NCBI GenBank assembly: GCA_023269585.1
Contig: JAHFTC010000040.1
Coordinates: 1 to 32,977, forward strand
Length of the DNA: 32,977 bases
From: Opitutaceae bacterium
Lineage (GTDB): Bacteria > Verrucomicrobiota > Verrucomicrobiia > Opitutales > Opitutaceae
Direction of reading: 5' to 3'
Of this stretch, positions 22,716 to 30,443 are shown in pieces. Each line of letters opens with the position of its first letter. The stretch's first letter is position 1. The notes below the pieces were generated by a model that made no database searches, was not told where the DNA came from, and was given only the letters and a program-made list of their open reading frames with translations. Both the position numbers and the translations under genes were made by a program.

Positions 22716-25112
22716 ATGTCCGAGGACACGAACGCCACCGCAGGGGAGAACGCGCCCGGGGAAACCTGGGCGCCGTTGCTCGCCGCCGCCACGCCGCGGC
22801 TCTATGCGGGCAGCCCGTTCCGCCGCCTCGGTCTGCCGGCGACCGCCGGGGCCCGCGAGGTCGCCCGTCGCCTCGAGCAGCTGCGGATGTCGGTCGAGCT
22901 CGGCGCCCCGGAGTTCGGCTGGGCGTTCGCCCCGAACCCGGTGCCGAACGGCGAGCAGCTGCGCGACGCGGCGCAGCAGCTCAAGGACGCCGTCACGCGT
23001 CTCGTGCAGGAATTCTTCTGGTTCTGGTCGGCCGACTATCCCGAGGAGGGCAACGATTCGGCGATGGTCGCGTTGCTGGCGGGCGATGCCGACGGCGCGT
23101 TCCTGCAATGGCAGCGCGACGCCGAGGCCGGGCAGATCGTCGCGGTGCACAACCTCGCCGTCTTCCACCACCTCGCGGCGCTGGAGACCGAGCTGGCGGG
23201 CGGCGCACTCGAGGAGGAATCCACGGAATGGTGGCGCACCGCGATCACGCAGTGGGCCCAGGTCCGTGGCAGCGACGAGATCTGGGAACGGCTGCGACGC
23301 CGGATCGAGCGTCTCGCCGACGCCCGAATCCCGGCCCATCTGCCCGAGCTGCTCCGGCAGGGCCTGCCGGAGGCGTTGTGCGGTATCCACGCCGCGCTGG
23401 CGATCGCCCGCGCCCAGAAGGCGCAGTGGCACGAGGCCACCGCCCATGTGCGGTTCGCGCGGCAGGTCCACGATGTGCCGGCCCGGGCCGAACGCGCGCT
23501 GGAGGGGGCGATCGCGAAGGTGGTGCAAGGTGTCGACCTGCTCCTGCGCGACACCGCGCGGCGCTTGACGGGCGACGGCTCGGTGGGCCTCACGCTCACC
23601 GCCGGCCTGCTCGCCGAGGCCGCCGACGAGCTCGAGGTGATCGAAACGATCTGCGGACGCGACTCCGAGGTGTACCGCGAGGTGAGCACGCGGGTGGTGG
23701 ATGCCGCGCTGGAGGGCATCATCGCCTACCAGCGGCGCACGCTCGACAGTTGCGGGGTGCTGCCGTGGCTCACGCACCTCACCACGCTGGTGGCCACGCC
23801 GGAAGTGCGTCGCCGCTTGGAGGAGACGGCCGACATCCTGCACGGGAATGCGATCGTCGAGAAGCTGCCGCCGGCCGACCCGGCCGCCGATGCCGCCGCG
23901 AACGAGGCGGCGGAGTTCGAGGGCGCGTACCGGTTGTTGCAGGAGGAGTTCGTGCCGGGGGTCGACCGGCTCGACCTTGGGCCGCGGGCCCGCGCCGACT
24001 ATCTGGCGAACGTCCGCCGCGCGCTGCGCGAACTGGCCCACGCCGCCTGCTACCAGCTGGAACATTTCGACCTCGCGGCGCGGGCGCTGGCCACCGCCGC
24101 CGAGATTTCCGACGGTGCGGAGCGCGCCGCGCTCCAGCAGGAGCGGGAGCAACTGCTCCTGGAGATCGTGCGCCGGAAGGCGAGGGGACTGGCGGCCGAG
24201 CGGGCGCGCGCTGCGGAGGATGAGGTCCCCTTGGCGGAGGCGCCGGCCGCGGAGCCGGACGCCGCAACCGGCACGGCGGTGACTCCGCCGAACGAGGACA
24301 CGCCGGCGGACCCGCCCGCCGAACCGACCGGGGCGGGCGCTGATGGCGCGGCGGAGGACGCGAAGGCGGCGACGGCGAAAGGCCGGATGTTGCAGAGCGA
24401 ACTGCCGTTGTGGAGCGAGACCGCGGCCGAGCCCGAAGTGGCGTTGGCCGGGGCGGCCAGCCCGGAGGCGGCGCCCGAAGCCGCGCCCACGGCCCCCGCG
24501 GGCCCGGCCGTGCTGCGGGCCTTCGGCGGCAACCAGGCGCATTTCGAGGTCGCGGGCCACGTGCTCGACCTCAATCCCGTGCGGCTCGCGTTCGACGGCG
24601 CGGCGCTCATGCCGGAGGACGTCATCGGACTGCGCTACGGCGTGGCCGACATGGTGACCGAGCAGGGCCTGCAACGCTGGCACCGCATCTCGTGGTGCAG
24701 TGCGGACCGCGTGGTGACGCTCGACGAGACGAATCTCCTCCAGCCCGCGAGCGGGCAGCCGGTGCGCCTGTATAACCTGATCCTGGAGACGCTCTACGGC
24801 GTGGTCGTGCCCGGGCTGCTGGTGCGCCTGGTCGAGGCGGTCCGGCGCGGCGAGGCCGTGCCGCTCGGGCGCGCGGTGCTGCGGCGCGACGGGCTGGTAC
24901 TGCCGGCGCGGAGTTTCAACTGGCCAAGGGAAAAGGTGGTGCCTTACTCCGAGCTCGCGCATGCGATCGATGACGGAGATTTCGTGGTCCACCGGATCGG
25001 CGAAGAAGACGACACCGAGCGTTTCGCCTTGGCGGAGATCTGGAATGCGGCCCTCGCCGGCCACGTGATCGACGCCCTCGCCACCACCCACCCGCCCCAC
25101 GATACCCCATGA
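22716..25112 (+). CDS. Large J-like protein of the Hsp70 module
   Basis: A 798-residue protein of unknown function that opens a four-gene chaperone-like operon. Residues about 33-103 (SPFRRLGLPATAGAREVARR ... QLKDAVTRLVQEFFWFW) follow the J-domain outline: an 'F/Y-x-x-LG' start, a charged helix, then a second helix. The HPD tripeptide that stimulates Hsp70 is absent, so this is only a J-like resemblance. A long helical region (about 110-495), possibly TPR-like, follows. Next is an Ala/Pro/Glu linker (about 496-598), then a beta-rich C-terminal domain (about 600-795; VIGLRYGVADMV ... EKVVPYSELAHAI) with a possible PH-like pattern. No membrane segment is seen. Its stop overlaps the next start (ATGA). 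The working idea, from context, is an adaptor or client-selecting co-chaperone for the Hsp70 at 25624. Confidence 0.8.
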   Translation: MSEDTNATAGENAPGETWAPLLAAATPRLYAGSPFRRLGLPATAGAREVARRLEQLRMSVELGAPEFGWAFAPNPVPNGEQLRDAAQQLKDAVTRLVQEFFWFWSADYPEEGNDSAMVALLAGDADGAFLQWQRDAEAGQIVAVHNLAVFHHLAALETELAGGALEEESTEWWRTAITQWAQVRGSDEIWERLRRRIERLADARIPAHLPELLRQGLPEALCGIHAALAIARAQKAQWHEATAHVRFARQVHDVPARAERALEGAIAKVVQGVDLLLRDTARRLTGDGSVGLTLTAGLLAEAADELEVIETICGRDSEVYREVSTRVVDAALEGIIAYQRRTLDSCGVLPWLTHLTTLVATPEVRRRLEETADILHGNAIVEKLPPADPAADAAANEAAEFEGAYRLLQEEFVPGVDRLDLGPRARADYLANVRRALRELAHAACYQLEHFDLAARALATAAEISDGAERAALQQEREQLLLEIVRRKARGLAAERARAAEDEVPLAEAPAAEPDAATGTAVTPPNEDTPADPPAEPTGAGADGAAEDAKAATAKGRMLQSELPLWSETAAEPEVALAGAASPEAAPEAAPTAPAGPAVLRAFGGNQAHFEVAGHVLDLNPVRLAFDGAALMPEDVIGLRYGVADMVTEQGLQRWHRISWCSADRVVTLDETNLLQPASGQPVRLYNLILETLYGVVVPGLLVRLVEAVRRGEAVPLGRAVLRRDGLVLPARSFNWPREKVVPYSELAHAIDDGDFVVHRIGEEDDTERFALAEIWNAALAGHVIDALATTHPPHDTP

Positions 25113-25627
25113 ACGACCCCGGCATGCTGCAACTGCTCATGGCGCCCGAGCCGAAACGCCTCGCCCGCCTGCCCGAGGCGCCGTTGGACCGGGCCCTCGC
25201 CGAGGCGCAGGCCCTCAAGGATGCCGCCGCCACGCCGCCCGCCCCCGCGGCTCCGGCTGACACCGCGCCCGCCGCGAACGCCCTGGACGGCCCGCTTGCC
25301 GCGCTCGCCACCAACATCTGGCGCGCCCAGGCCAAGATGGTCGACCCGAAGACCGGCGAGCCGCGCGAGGAGACCCGCCGCGTGTACCGGCATGTCGAGG
25401 GCGCTCTCGAGGCCTTCGGCGCGATGGGCGTGCGCCTCAGCGACTGGATCGGCCAGCCGTACGACGCGGGCCTGCCGCTCAAGGTGCTTTCCTTTCAACC
25501 CCTCCCCGAACTGGCCCGCGACACCGTGATCGAGGCCGTGCGTCCCGCCGTCTTCTGGCAGGACCGCCTCCTCCAGGTGGGCGAAGTCATCGTCGGCATA
25601 CCCCCAACCCCGTCCAAACAACCGTGA
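25109..25627 (+). CDS. GrpE-like protein of the Hsp70 module
   Basis: A 172-residue protein. The C-terminal part (GVRLSDWIGQPYDAGLPLKV, then ARDTVIEAVRPAVFWQDRLL and VGEVIVGIP) follows the pattern of the GrpE beta-domain: G-x-x-(hydrophobic)-x-D-x-x-GQP(F/Y)D, then TVIE, then DRLL and a final V-V strand. The centre (residues about 60-110) is helical, and the N-terminus has an Ala/Pro linker (about 37-57). GrpE releases ADP from Hsp70; here the neighbouring Hsp70 gene makes a dedicated exchange factor plausible but unproven. The gene overlaps both neighbours by four bases (ATGA and GTGA), indicating tight translational coupling. Confidence 0.7.
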   Translation: MNDPGMLQLLMAPEPKRLARLPEAPLDRALAEAQALKDAAATPPAPAAPADTAPAANALDGPLAALATNIWRAQAKMVDPKTGEPREETRRVYRHVEGALEAFGAMGVRLSDWIGQPYDAGLPLKVLSFQPLPELARDTVIEAVRPAVFWQDRLLQVGEVIVGIPPTPSKQP

Positions 25628-28113
25628 GCAGAAACACCATCGACTTCGGTATTGATCTCGGAACGACCAACAGCGCCATCGCCGTCGTGTCCGGCACGGG
25701 CACCGAGATCATCAAGAACAACCTCGAGGCCGACATCACCCCCTCGGCGGTCTACATCAACCGCACGGGCAACCTCTGGACGGGCCACAGCGCCCGCGCC
25801 AAGGTCGGCGACGAACGCGCCGAGGGCGACCTGCACCTCGAGTTCAAGCGCCGCATGGGCACCGGCTACGAGTATGCGTTCCGCGCCAGCGGCCGCCGCA
25901 TGCGCCCCGAGGACCTCTCGGCCGAGGTGCTGAAGTCGCTGCGTGGCGACGTCGCCCAGAAGCGCAACGAGCAGATCTCCGCCGCCGTCATCACCGTGCC
26001 GGCCGCCTTCGAGCTGCACCAGTGCGAGGCGACCAAGCGCGCCGCCGAGCTCGCCGGTTTCCGCACCGCGCTCCTGCTCCAGGAACCGGTCGCCGCCGCG
26101 CTCGCCTACGGTTTCCAGCGCGTCGAGGCCAAGGCGTACTGGATGGTCTTCGACTTCGGCGGCGGCACCTTCGACGCCGCGATCATCCGCTCGGAGGACG
26201 GCACGATGAGCGTCGTCAACCACGGCGGCGACAACTTCCTCGGCGGCTCGGACATCGACTGGGCCATCGTCGAGCAGCTGCTCGCCCCGCGCGTGGCCAA
26301 GGAGTTCGGCGTGCCCGAGTTCCGCCGCGGCGCCGAGCGCTACCGCTACGACCTCATCCGCCTGAAGGCCGCGGCCGAGTCCGCCAAGATCGACCTCTCC
26401 CGCCGCGAGGCCACGCTCGTCGAGGCGACGCTGCGCACCGTCTCCGGCGAGACCGTGACCTTCGAGACCGAGCTCACCCGCCAGGATATCACCAAAGCGG
26501 CGACGCCGATCATCAACAAGGCCGTGGGCATCGCGCAGCGCGTGCTGGCCGAGAAGGATCTCGGGCCCACCGCCATCGAGCGGCTGATCTTCGTGGGCGG
26601 TCCCACGCTCGCGCCGTACTTCCGCGCGATCGTCAAGCAGCGCCTCGGCATCCCGTTCGATTTCAACGTCGATCCCCTCACCGTCGTGGCGCGTGGCGCC
26701 GCGGTCTTCGCCGGCACGCAGCGCCTCGCCTCCAAGACCGCGAAGCCGCCGTCGCGCGGCAACCGGTTCAACATCGAGCTGCTCTACAAGCCGGTCGGCT
26801 CCGAGCCGGATCCGCTCGTCGGCGGGCGCATCTCGCTGCCCGCGGGCGGCACGGTCGTGGGCTACACCCTCGAGGTCGCCAACCAGCAGACCAAGTGGCG
26901 CAGCGGCAAGATCACGCTCAACGAGAGCGCCGCGTTCCAGCTCAACGTCCGCGCCGAGCGCGGTATCCAGAACGTCTTCGTCCTCGAGCTCCGCGACCCC
27001 ACCGGCAACCTCTGCGAGTGCGACCCGGGCGAGTTCGCCTACACGATGGGCGTCGTGGTCGACGAGCAGCCGATCATCAACAACGTCGGCGTCGCCATGG
27101 CCGACAACCGCATCGGCGTGCACTTCAGCAAGGGCCAGGGCCTGCCGGCCAAGAGCACCCGCACCTACCGCACCGCGGTGGGCGTGCGCGCCGGCGAGTC
27201 CGGCAGCGTGTTGCGCATCCCGATCGTCGAGGGCAACCGCGACCTCGCCGACCGCAACATCCTCATCGGATCGCTCGAGATCACCGCCGAGAAGGTCAAG
27301 CGCGACATCCCCGCCGGCTGCGAGGTCGAGGTCACGTTTGCGATGGACGCCTCCCGCATGCTCAAGGTCGTCGCGTATGTGCCGCTCCTCGACGAGGAGT
27401 TCCCGACCAAGATCGAGCTCGGCGGCTCCGTGCGCCAGCCCGACATCGCCATGCTCCGCGCCGAATGGGCCCGCGAGCGCAAGCGCCTCACGACCCTGCG
27501 TGAGAACCCGCACCTCGCCGAGGATGCGGTGGTGCAGAAGGCGCTCGTCGAGCACGAGACCTCCGGCACGACGCAGGAAATCGATTCCGTGCTCAACCAC
27601 GAGAAGGCCGAGTTCGACGCCGTGCTGCGTGTCGAGCGCGAGATCCTCGAGTGGAAGATCCGCCTCGACGAAATCGAGGACCGCGCCACCTGGCCGTCGC
27701 TCGTGAAGGAGGTCGATGTGAAACTCACCGAGCTCGACACGCTCGCCCTCCAGAACGGCACCAATGAGGAGAAGGCCCGCTCCCGCACGCTGCGCGAACA
27801 GGCCGCGGGGCTCATCCTCGAGAAGAACGCCGTGCGCCTGCGGACAAAGAAGTCGGAGATCGAGGACGTGTCGTCTGCGATCCTCTTCCGGCAGGCCGCG
27901 TTCTGGGTCACGCACTTCGACAGCCTCGCCGCCTGCCAGGCGCAGATGAGCGACGCCGCGCGAGCCGAAGAACTCATCCGCCAGGGCCGCGAGGCCGCGG
28001 CGAAGGAGAACACGGCCGCGCTCAAGGAGATCGTCTTCAGCCTCCAGGATCTGCTGCCGCAGCAGGTGCTCGAGGAGGTCCAGCGCGGCTACGGTTCGAG
28101 CATCCTCGGCTGA
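25624..28113 (+). CDS. Divergent Hsp70-family chaperone
   Basis: An 829-residue Hsp70-type ATPase, clearly longer than DnaK. The nucleotide-binding domain is intact: phosphate-1 IDLGTTNSA (about residues 10-18), the catalytic-type lysine K75 in FKRRMG, phosphate-2 FDFGGGTFD (176-184) and adenosine motif VGGPTLAP (from 324). Between this domain and the usual beta substrate-binding domain lies an extra beta-rich segment (about 379-475). The substrate-domain signature then appears (REL/NRDLADRN-ILIGSLEIT; VTFAMDASRMLKVVAYVP), followed by a long helical C-terminus (about 600-829). No EEVD-like tail is present. The start is GTG, overlapping the upstream stop. It is not the housekeeping DnaK by architecture; its role is probably with the flanking J-like, GrpE-like and membrane TPR proteins. 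Confidence 0.92.
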   Translation: MSRNTIDFGIDLGTTNSAIAVVSGTGTEIIKNNLEADITPSAVYINRTGNLWTGHSARAKVGDERAEGDLHLEFKRRMGTGYEYAFRASGRRMRPEDLSAEVLKSLRGDVAQKRNEQISAAVITVPAAFELHQCEATKRAAELAGFRTALLLQEPVAAALAYGFQRVEAKAYWMVFDFGGGTFDAAIIRSEDGTMSVVNHGGDNFLGGSDIDWAIVEQLLAPRVAKEFGVPEFRRGAERYRYDLIRLKAAAESAKIDLSRREATLVEATLRTVSGETVTFETELTRQDITKAATPIINKAVGIAQRVLAEKDLGPTAIERLIFVGGPTLAPYFRAIVKQRLGIPFDFNVDPLTVVARGAAVFAGTQRLASKTAKPPSRGNRFNIELLYKPVGSEPDPLVGGRISLPAGGTVVGYTLEVANQQTKWRSGKITLNESAAFQLNVRAERGIQNVFVLELRDPTGNLCECDPGEFAYTMGVVVDEQPIINNVGVAMADNRIGVHFSKGQGLPAKSTRTYRTAVGVRAGESGSVLRIPIVEGNRDLADRNILIGSLEITAEKVKRDIPAGCEVEVTFAMDASRMLKVVAYVPLLDEEFPTKIELGGSVRQPDIAMLRAEWARERKRLTTLRENPHLAEDAVVQKALVEHETSGTTQEIDSVLNHEKAEFDAVLRVEREILEWKIRLDEIEDRATWPSLVKEVDVKLTELDTLALQNGTNEEKARSRTLREQAAGLILEKNAVRLRTKKSEIEDVSSAILFRQAAFWVTHFDSLAACQAQMSDAARAEELIRQGREAAAKENTAALKEIVFSLQDLLPQQVLEEVQRGYGSSILG

Positions 28114-28122
28114 GGAAACGCC

Positions 28123-28485
28123 ATGGAGGAAACGAGCATCGGCCCTTTGGAGACATCGCTGCGGTTGCTGCAGGCGCAGCAACTGGCGCGGCGGGGCCGT
28201 CTGCGCGAGGCGATGGCGGTGGTCGCGCCCGGCGGCCTGCCGCCCGCCGAGCCGGAGCTGCTGCACGCGCTCGCCGCCCTGGCGACCGGCGCGGGTGACT
28301 ACCGGATGGCGTTGCCGCTCTGGCGCCTGCTCGCCGAGCGCGATCCGGACAACGCCTACGCCCGCCGCATGGTCGCCGCGATCGAGCTTTGGCGGGCCCG
28401 CCCGCCGTGGATGCCATGGTTCTGGCCCGCCGCACTCACCCTCGGCGCGCTGGTGCTCGTCGGCCTGCTGCTCTGGCTGATCTGA
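28123..28485 (+). CDS. Tail-anchored TPR-like protein of the Hsp70 module
   Basis: A 120-residue protein with two TPR-like helical repeats (about residues 10-88; QQLARRGRLREAMAVV and GDYRMALPLWRLLAERDPDN) and one C-terminal membrane helix (FWPAALTLGALVLVGLLLWL). It has no signal peptide, so the TPR part should face the cytoplasm with the tail in the inner membrane. TPR proteins often bind chaperone partners. It begins nine bases after the Hsp70 stop with a good GAGGAAA Shine-Dalgarno, so it completes the four-gene operon and may tether the chaperone to the membrane. Confidence 0.8.
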   Translation: MEETSIGPLETSLRLLQAQQLARRGRLREAMAVVAPGGLPPAEPELLHALAALATGAGDYRMALPLWRLLAERDPDNAYARRMVAAIELWRARPPWMPWFWPAALTLGALVLVGLLLWLI

Positions 28486-28649
28486 GGAGCGGGGAAGGAG
28501 ACGAGAGTCGACTGATTGATCACGTTCCGCCGAGGTGGGCGGCATTGCCCCCAGCGTTGCTGCGTGCCTCCGGCGGACGAGATGCGGTCGGTACCGCGGC
28601 GGTTGTGTCGGTTGACGCGGAAGAACGTGGTGGCACACTGCCGGGCATC

Positions 28650-28895
28650 ATGACCACCGCGGTCCTTACCGACCTCCAGCAACGAATCGACCAGCTGACG
28701 CCTGCCGAAAAGGTGGAGCTCATGGAGGTGTTGTGGCGGGGCTTGTCGCTCGACGGTGCGAGCTATCAGGCGCCGGAGTGGCATGTGAGGGAGTTGGCGG
28801 AAGCCGAGCGAATGGTGGCCGAGGGGGGCGCAACCTTCTCGGATTGGACCGAGGCCCGCGAACGGCTCAAGAACCGGCTCCTGCAGAAGCCGTGA
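28650..28895 (+). CDS. Addiction-module antitoxin (TIGR02574 family)
   Basis: An 81-residue antitoxin-type protein. The pattern LQQRIDQLTPAEKVELMEVL followed by a W-x-x-L and a later EWHVRELAEAERMVAEG, then SDWTEARERL near the end, is that of the TIGR02574/PF09720 'unstable antitoxin' family, which pairs with ParE/RelE toxins. The ATG at 28650 gives the usual length. Its stop overlaps the start of the truncated toxin (GTGA), the normal coupling for such pairs. A weak promoter candidate (TTGACG at 28612, CACACT at 28634) lies upstream. Confidence 0.88.
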   Translation: MTTAVLTDLQQRIDQLTPAEKVELMEVLWRGLSLDGASYQAPEWHVRELAEAERMVAEGGATFSDWTEARERLKNRLLQKP

Positions 28896-28999
28896 AGGTG
28901 CGGATACTCGACCTGGCGGAGGGCGATCTCGTCGCCGGTTTTCGTTTTTACGAACAGCAGGCACCGGGCGTCGGCGTCGCGGTCGCGGGTCGAGCGTGA
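28892..28999 (+). pseudogene. Truncated ParE/RelE-type toxin
   Basis: From the GTG at 28892 the frame encodes KVRILDLAEGDLVAGFRFYE, the N-terminal strand and helix of ParE-type toxins. After about 27 residues it runs into unrelated sequence and stops at 28999, giving 35 residues instead of the usual 90-100. The missing part is not found in any frame just downstream, so this is a deletion or rearrangement rather than a simple frameshift. The toxin should be inactive, leaving an orphan antitoxin. Confidence 0.8.
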
Positions 29000-29052
29000 G
29001 AAGGCGTGAGTGGCTCCTCCGCCCGGCGACGCGGCGCGCTTGGTGTTGCCCT

Positions 29053-29469
29053 TCAGGCGATCAACTGGCGTGCCTCGTTGGAGAGGTGGAAATCGTCGGC
29101 TGGCGGAAATTGCTCCGCCGGGCCGGACGGGATTGCGGGAAGGCAGGCGATGCCGTTGGCGAAGGCGGTGGGCAGGCGCCGGAAAAGAGCGGGGCATTCC
29201 TCGCGCAGGAGCGCGGCGAGCCAGTGGCGGAGGAAGGCGTGGAGCCACTCGCGGCCGGAGTCGCCGCGGGTGCGGACCTTGCGGCGGAAGGATTCGCTCT
29301 GTGAATACACGCGGCGGGCCCGGTGCGCGAGGCGGACGGCGAGGCGCGGCGGCAACGGCCGGCCGACCACCACCGCGGCTTCCTCAACGACGCTGCACGC
29401 GGCCGCCAGCGCGAGCAACGGAGTCTCGACTTCGAGCTGCGGGCGGCTGGTGGCGGATCGGGCGGGCAT
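29053..29469 (-). CDS. Hypothetical protein at the end of the hicAB operon
   Basis: A 138-residue protein I do not recognise. It is arginine- and alanine-rich, with a protein-like core (YSQSESFRRKVRTRGDSGRE, then WLHAFLRHWLAALLREECPA and LFRRLPTAFANG) that looks helical. There is no signal peptide; the segment around residues 18-36 is hydrophobic but short. It starts 25 bases after a DUF2283 gene on the same strand, so it is the likely last gene of the six-gene operon that starts with the restriction-modification enzyme. It faces the truncated toxin tail to tail. Confidence 0.6.
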   Translation of the reverse strand: MPARSATSRPQLEVETPLLALAAACSVVEEAAVVVGRPLPPRLAVRLAHRARRVYSQSESFRRKVRTRGDSGREWLHAFLRHWLAALLREECPALFRRLPTAFANGIACLPAIPSGPAEQFPPADDFHLSNEARQLIA

Positions 29470-29494
29470 AGCGGCGACCGGGCATGACCGCGGC

Positions 29495-29707
29495 TCAGCT
29501 GGCCTTGGCCAGATGGGCGACGAGCGGGTTGGCCTTATCGAGCTTGCTGACAGCGGTCACGGTGAAGCCCGCCGCGTTGCCGGCGGCATCGACGCGCTCC
29601 GTGACGGCGTCCTGATCAGTCTCCGGCAGGTAGCCCGGGGCGTTGCGAAACAGCACCTCCAGGACGTCGCCTTCCTTGTCGAACCGGACTTTCACGGCTT
29701 GGGCCAT
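29495..29707 (-). CDS. DUF2283-family protein b
   Basis: A 70-residue protein with the DUF2283 pattern: VKVRFDKEGDVLEVLFRN, an acidic middle and a hydrophobic '-GFTVTAVSKL' close. The fold is expected to be a small beta sheet; function is unknown. It lies 16 bases after a second, distinct DUF2283 gene, forming a tandem pair between hicB and the unknown gene at 29053. Members of this family often sit close to toxin-antitoxin genes. Confidence 0.8.
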   Translation of the reverse strand: MAQAVKVRFDKEGDVLEVLFRNAPGYLPETDQDAVTERVDAAGNAAGFTVTAVSKLDKANPLVAHLAKAS

Positions 29708-29723
29708 TGAGGTGCAGATTTGC

Positions 29724-29942
29724 TCAACCGGCTTTGGGCAGCGTGAGGAAGGAGAGTTCGAGGGGCTTGGCCGAGGCGGTGGCGAAAGTGAGGCGCTCGA
29801 AGCCGATTACGCGGCCGGCCTTGTCCTTCATGAGGACGACCTCGTCGCCGGTTTCTTCGCAGACGTACTCCGCCTGCGGCGGCCCGAACCAGACGGTGAG
29901 CGTGCGCCCTTCGGGATCGTGGAAGATGTTCAGATCGGCCAT
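29724..29942 (-). CDS. DUF2283-family protein a
   Basis: A 72-residue protein, clearly related in layout to its neighbour at 29495: a beta strand with a 'D-x-E-GRTLTVWFG' start, an acidic centre (EETGDEVVLMKDKAGRVIGF) and a hydrophobic end (LELSFLTLP). The ATG at 29942 is preferred over a GTG three codons earlier. It begins 16 bases after the hicB stop and belongs to the same operon. Function is unknown. Confidence 0.78.
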   Translation of the reverse strand: MADLNIFHDPEGRTLTVWFGPPQAEYVCEETGDEVVLMKDKAGRVIGFERLTFATASAKPLELSFLTLPKAG

Positions 29943-29958
29943 GGCCTGCACCGGCGCT

Positions 29959-30186
29959 TCAACCGGCGGCGAGCTGGTAGATGGCGGGGCGGTAGGCGGG
30001 CTTGGGGATGGGCTTGCGCAGCTTGCGGGCGGTGCCGAGCCAGAGGTCCATCGCGATGTTCACTTCGGTGAGGGCCTCCTCGGGGGTGCTCCCGAAAGCC
30101 GAGCATTGTTTGAGGTCGGGCACGTCGGCCACCCAGCAGGCGTCGGCCTCGCTGTAGAAGAGATTGATGTGGTAGCGGTTTTTCAT
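29959..30186 (-). CDS. hicB: HicB-family antitoxin
   Basis: A 75-residue partial-RNase-H-like antitoxin: YHINLFYSEADACWVADVPD, then L-QCSAFGSTPEEALTEVNI, the typical HicB signature. It should neutralise the HicA RNA cleaver encoded just upstream. It lacks the C-terminal DNA-binding domain seen in longer HicB proteins and ends with KPIPKPAYRP, so repression of its own operon may rely on another factor. Its ATG overlaps the hicA stop by four bases (ATGA), giving the usual toxin-first order. Confidence 0.9.
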   Translation of the reverse strand: MKNRYHINLFYSEADACWVADVPDLKQCSAFGSTPEEALTEVNIAMDLWLGTARKLRKPIPKPAYRPAIYQLAAG

Positions 30187-30434
30187 CGGTCCTGGAGGGT
30201 GAGTCCGTGCTGTTCGACGAGTTTCAGGAATTGATCGACCTGGTAAGGTTTGGCCTGCCCGGCGACGTTTTGCAAATTCACGAGCTCGGGGATGCCGCGG
30301 CGGGCGAAGATGTGGTGGCTGCCGCGGGTGCGGGCGAGCCTGAATCCGAACGCCTGCACGAGGCCGACGAAGTCGGCGAAGCGGATGTTGCGCGAGCCCT
30401 GCAGGATGAGCTGGAGCGTTTTGCGCGGATTCAT
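30183..30434 (-). CDS. hicA: HicA-family toxin (mRNA interferase)
   Basis: An 83-residue toxin of the dsRBD-like HicA family that cleaves mRNA when free of HicB. The catalytic histidine is H40 in the conserved GSHHIF motif, followed by the family end (VNLQNVAGQAKPYQVDQFLK, then LVEQHGL). It starts nine bases after the stop of the restriction-modification gene and overlaps hicB, so it is in that operon. The gene appears intact. Confidence 0.9.
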   Translation of the reverse strand: MNPRKTLQLILQGSRNIRFADFVGLVQAFGFRLARTRGSHHIFARRGIPELVNLQNVAGQAKPYQVDQFLKLVEQHGLTLQDR

Positions 30435-30443
30435 GGCGACGGT

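Noticed and set aside
21264-25100. Very long open frame on the minus strand, opposite nrdR-downstream genes and the J-like gene
   Set aside because: It spans several well-supported plus-strand genes and noncoding repeats. Its protein is arginine-rich low complexity without any family signature, a by-product of the high GC content.
25495-28638. Long minus-strand open frame opposite the Hsp70 gene
   Set aside because: The plus strand encodes an unmistakable Hsp70 with intact motifs; antisense frames are open because of GC-rich codon use.
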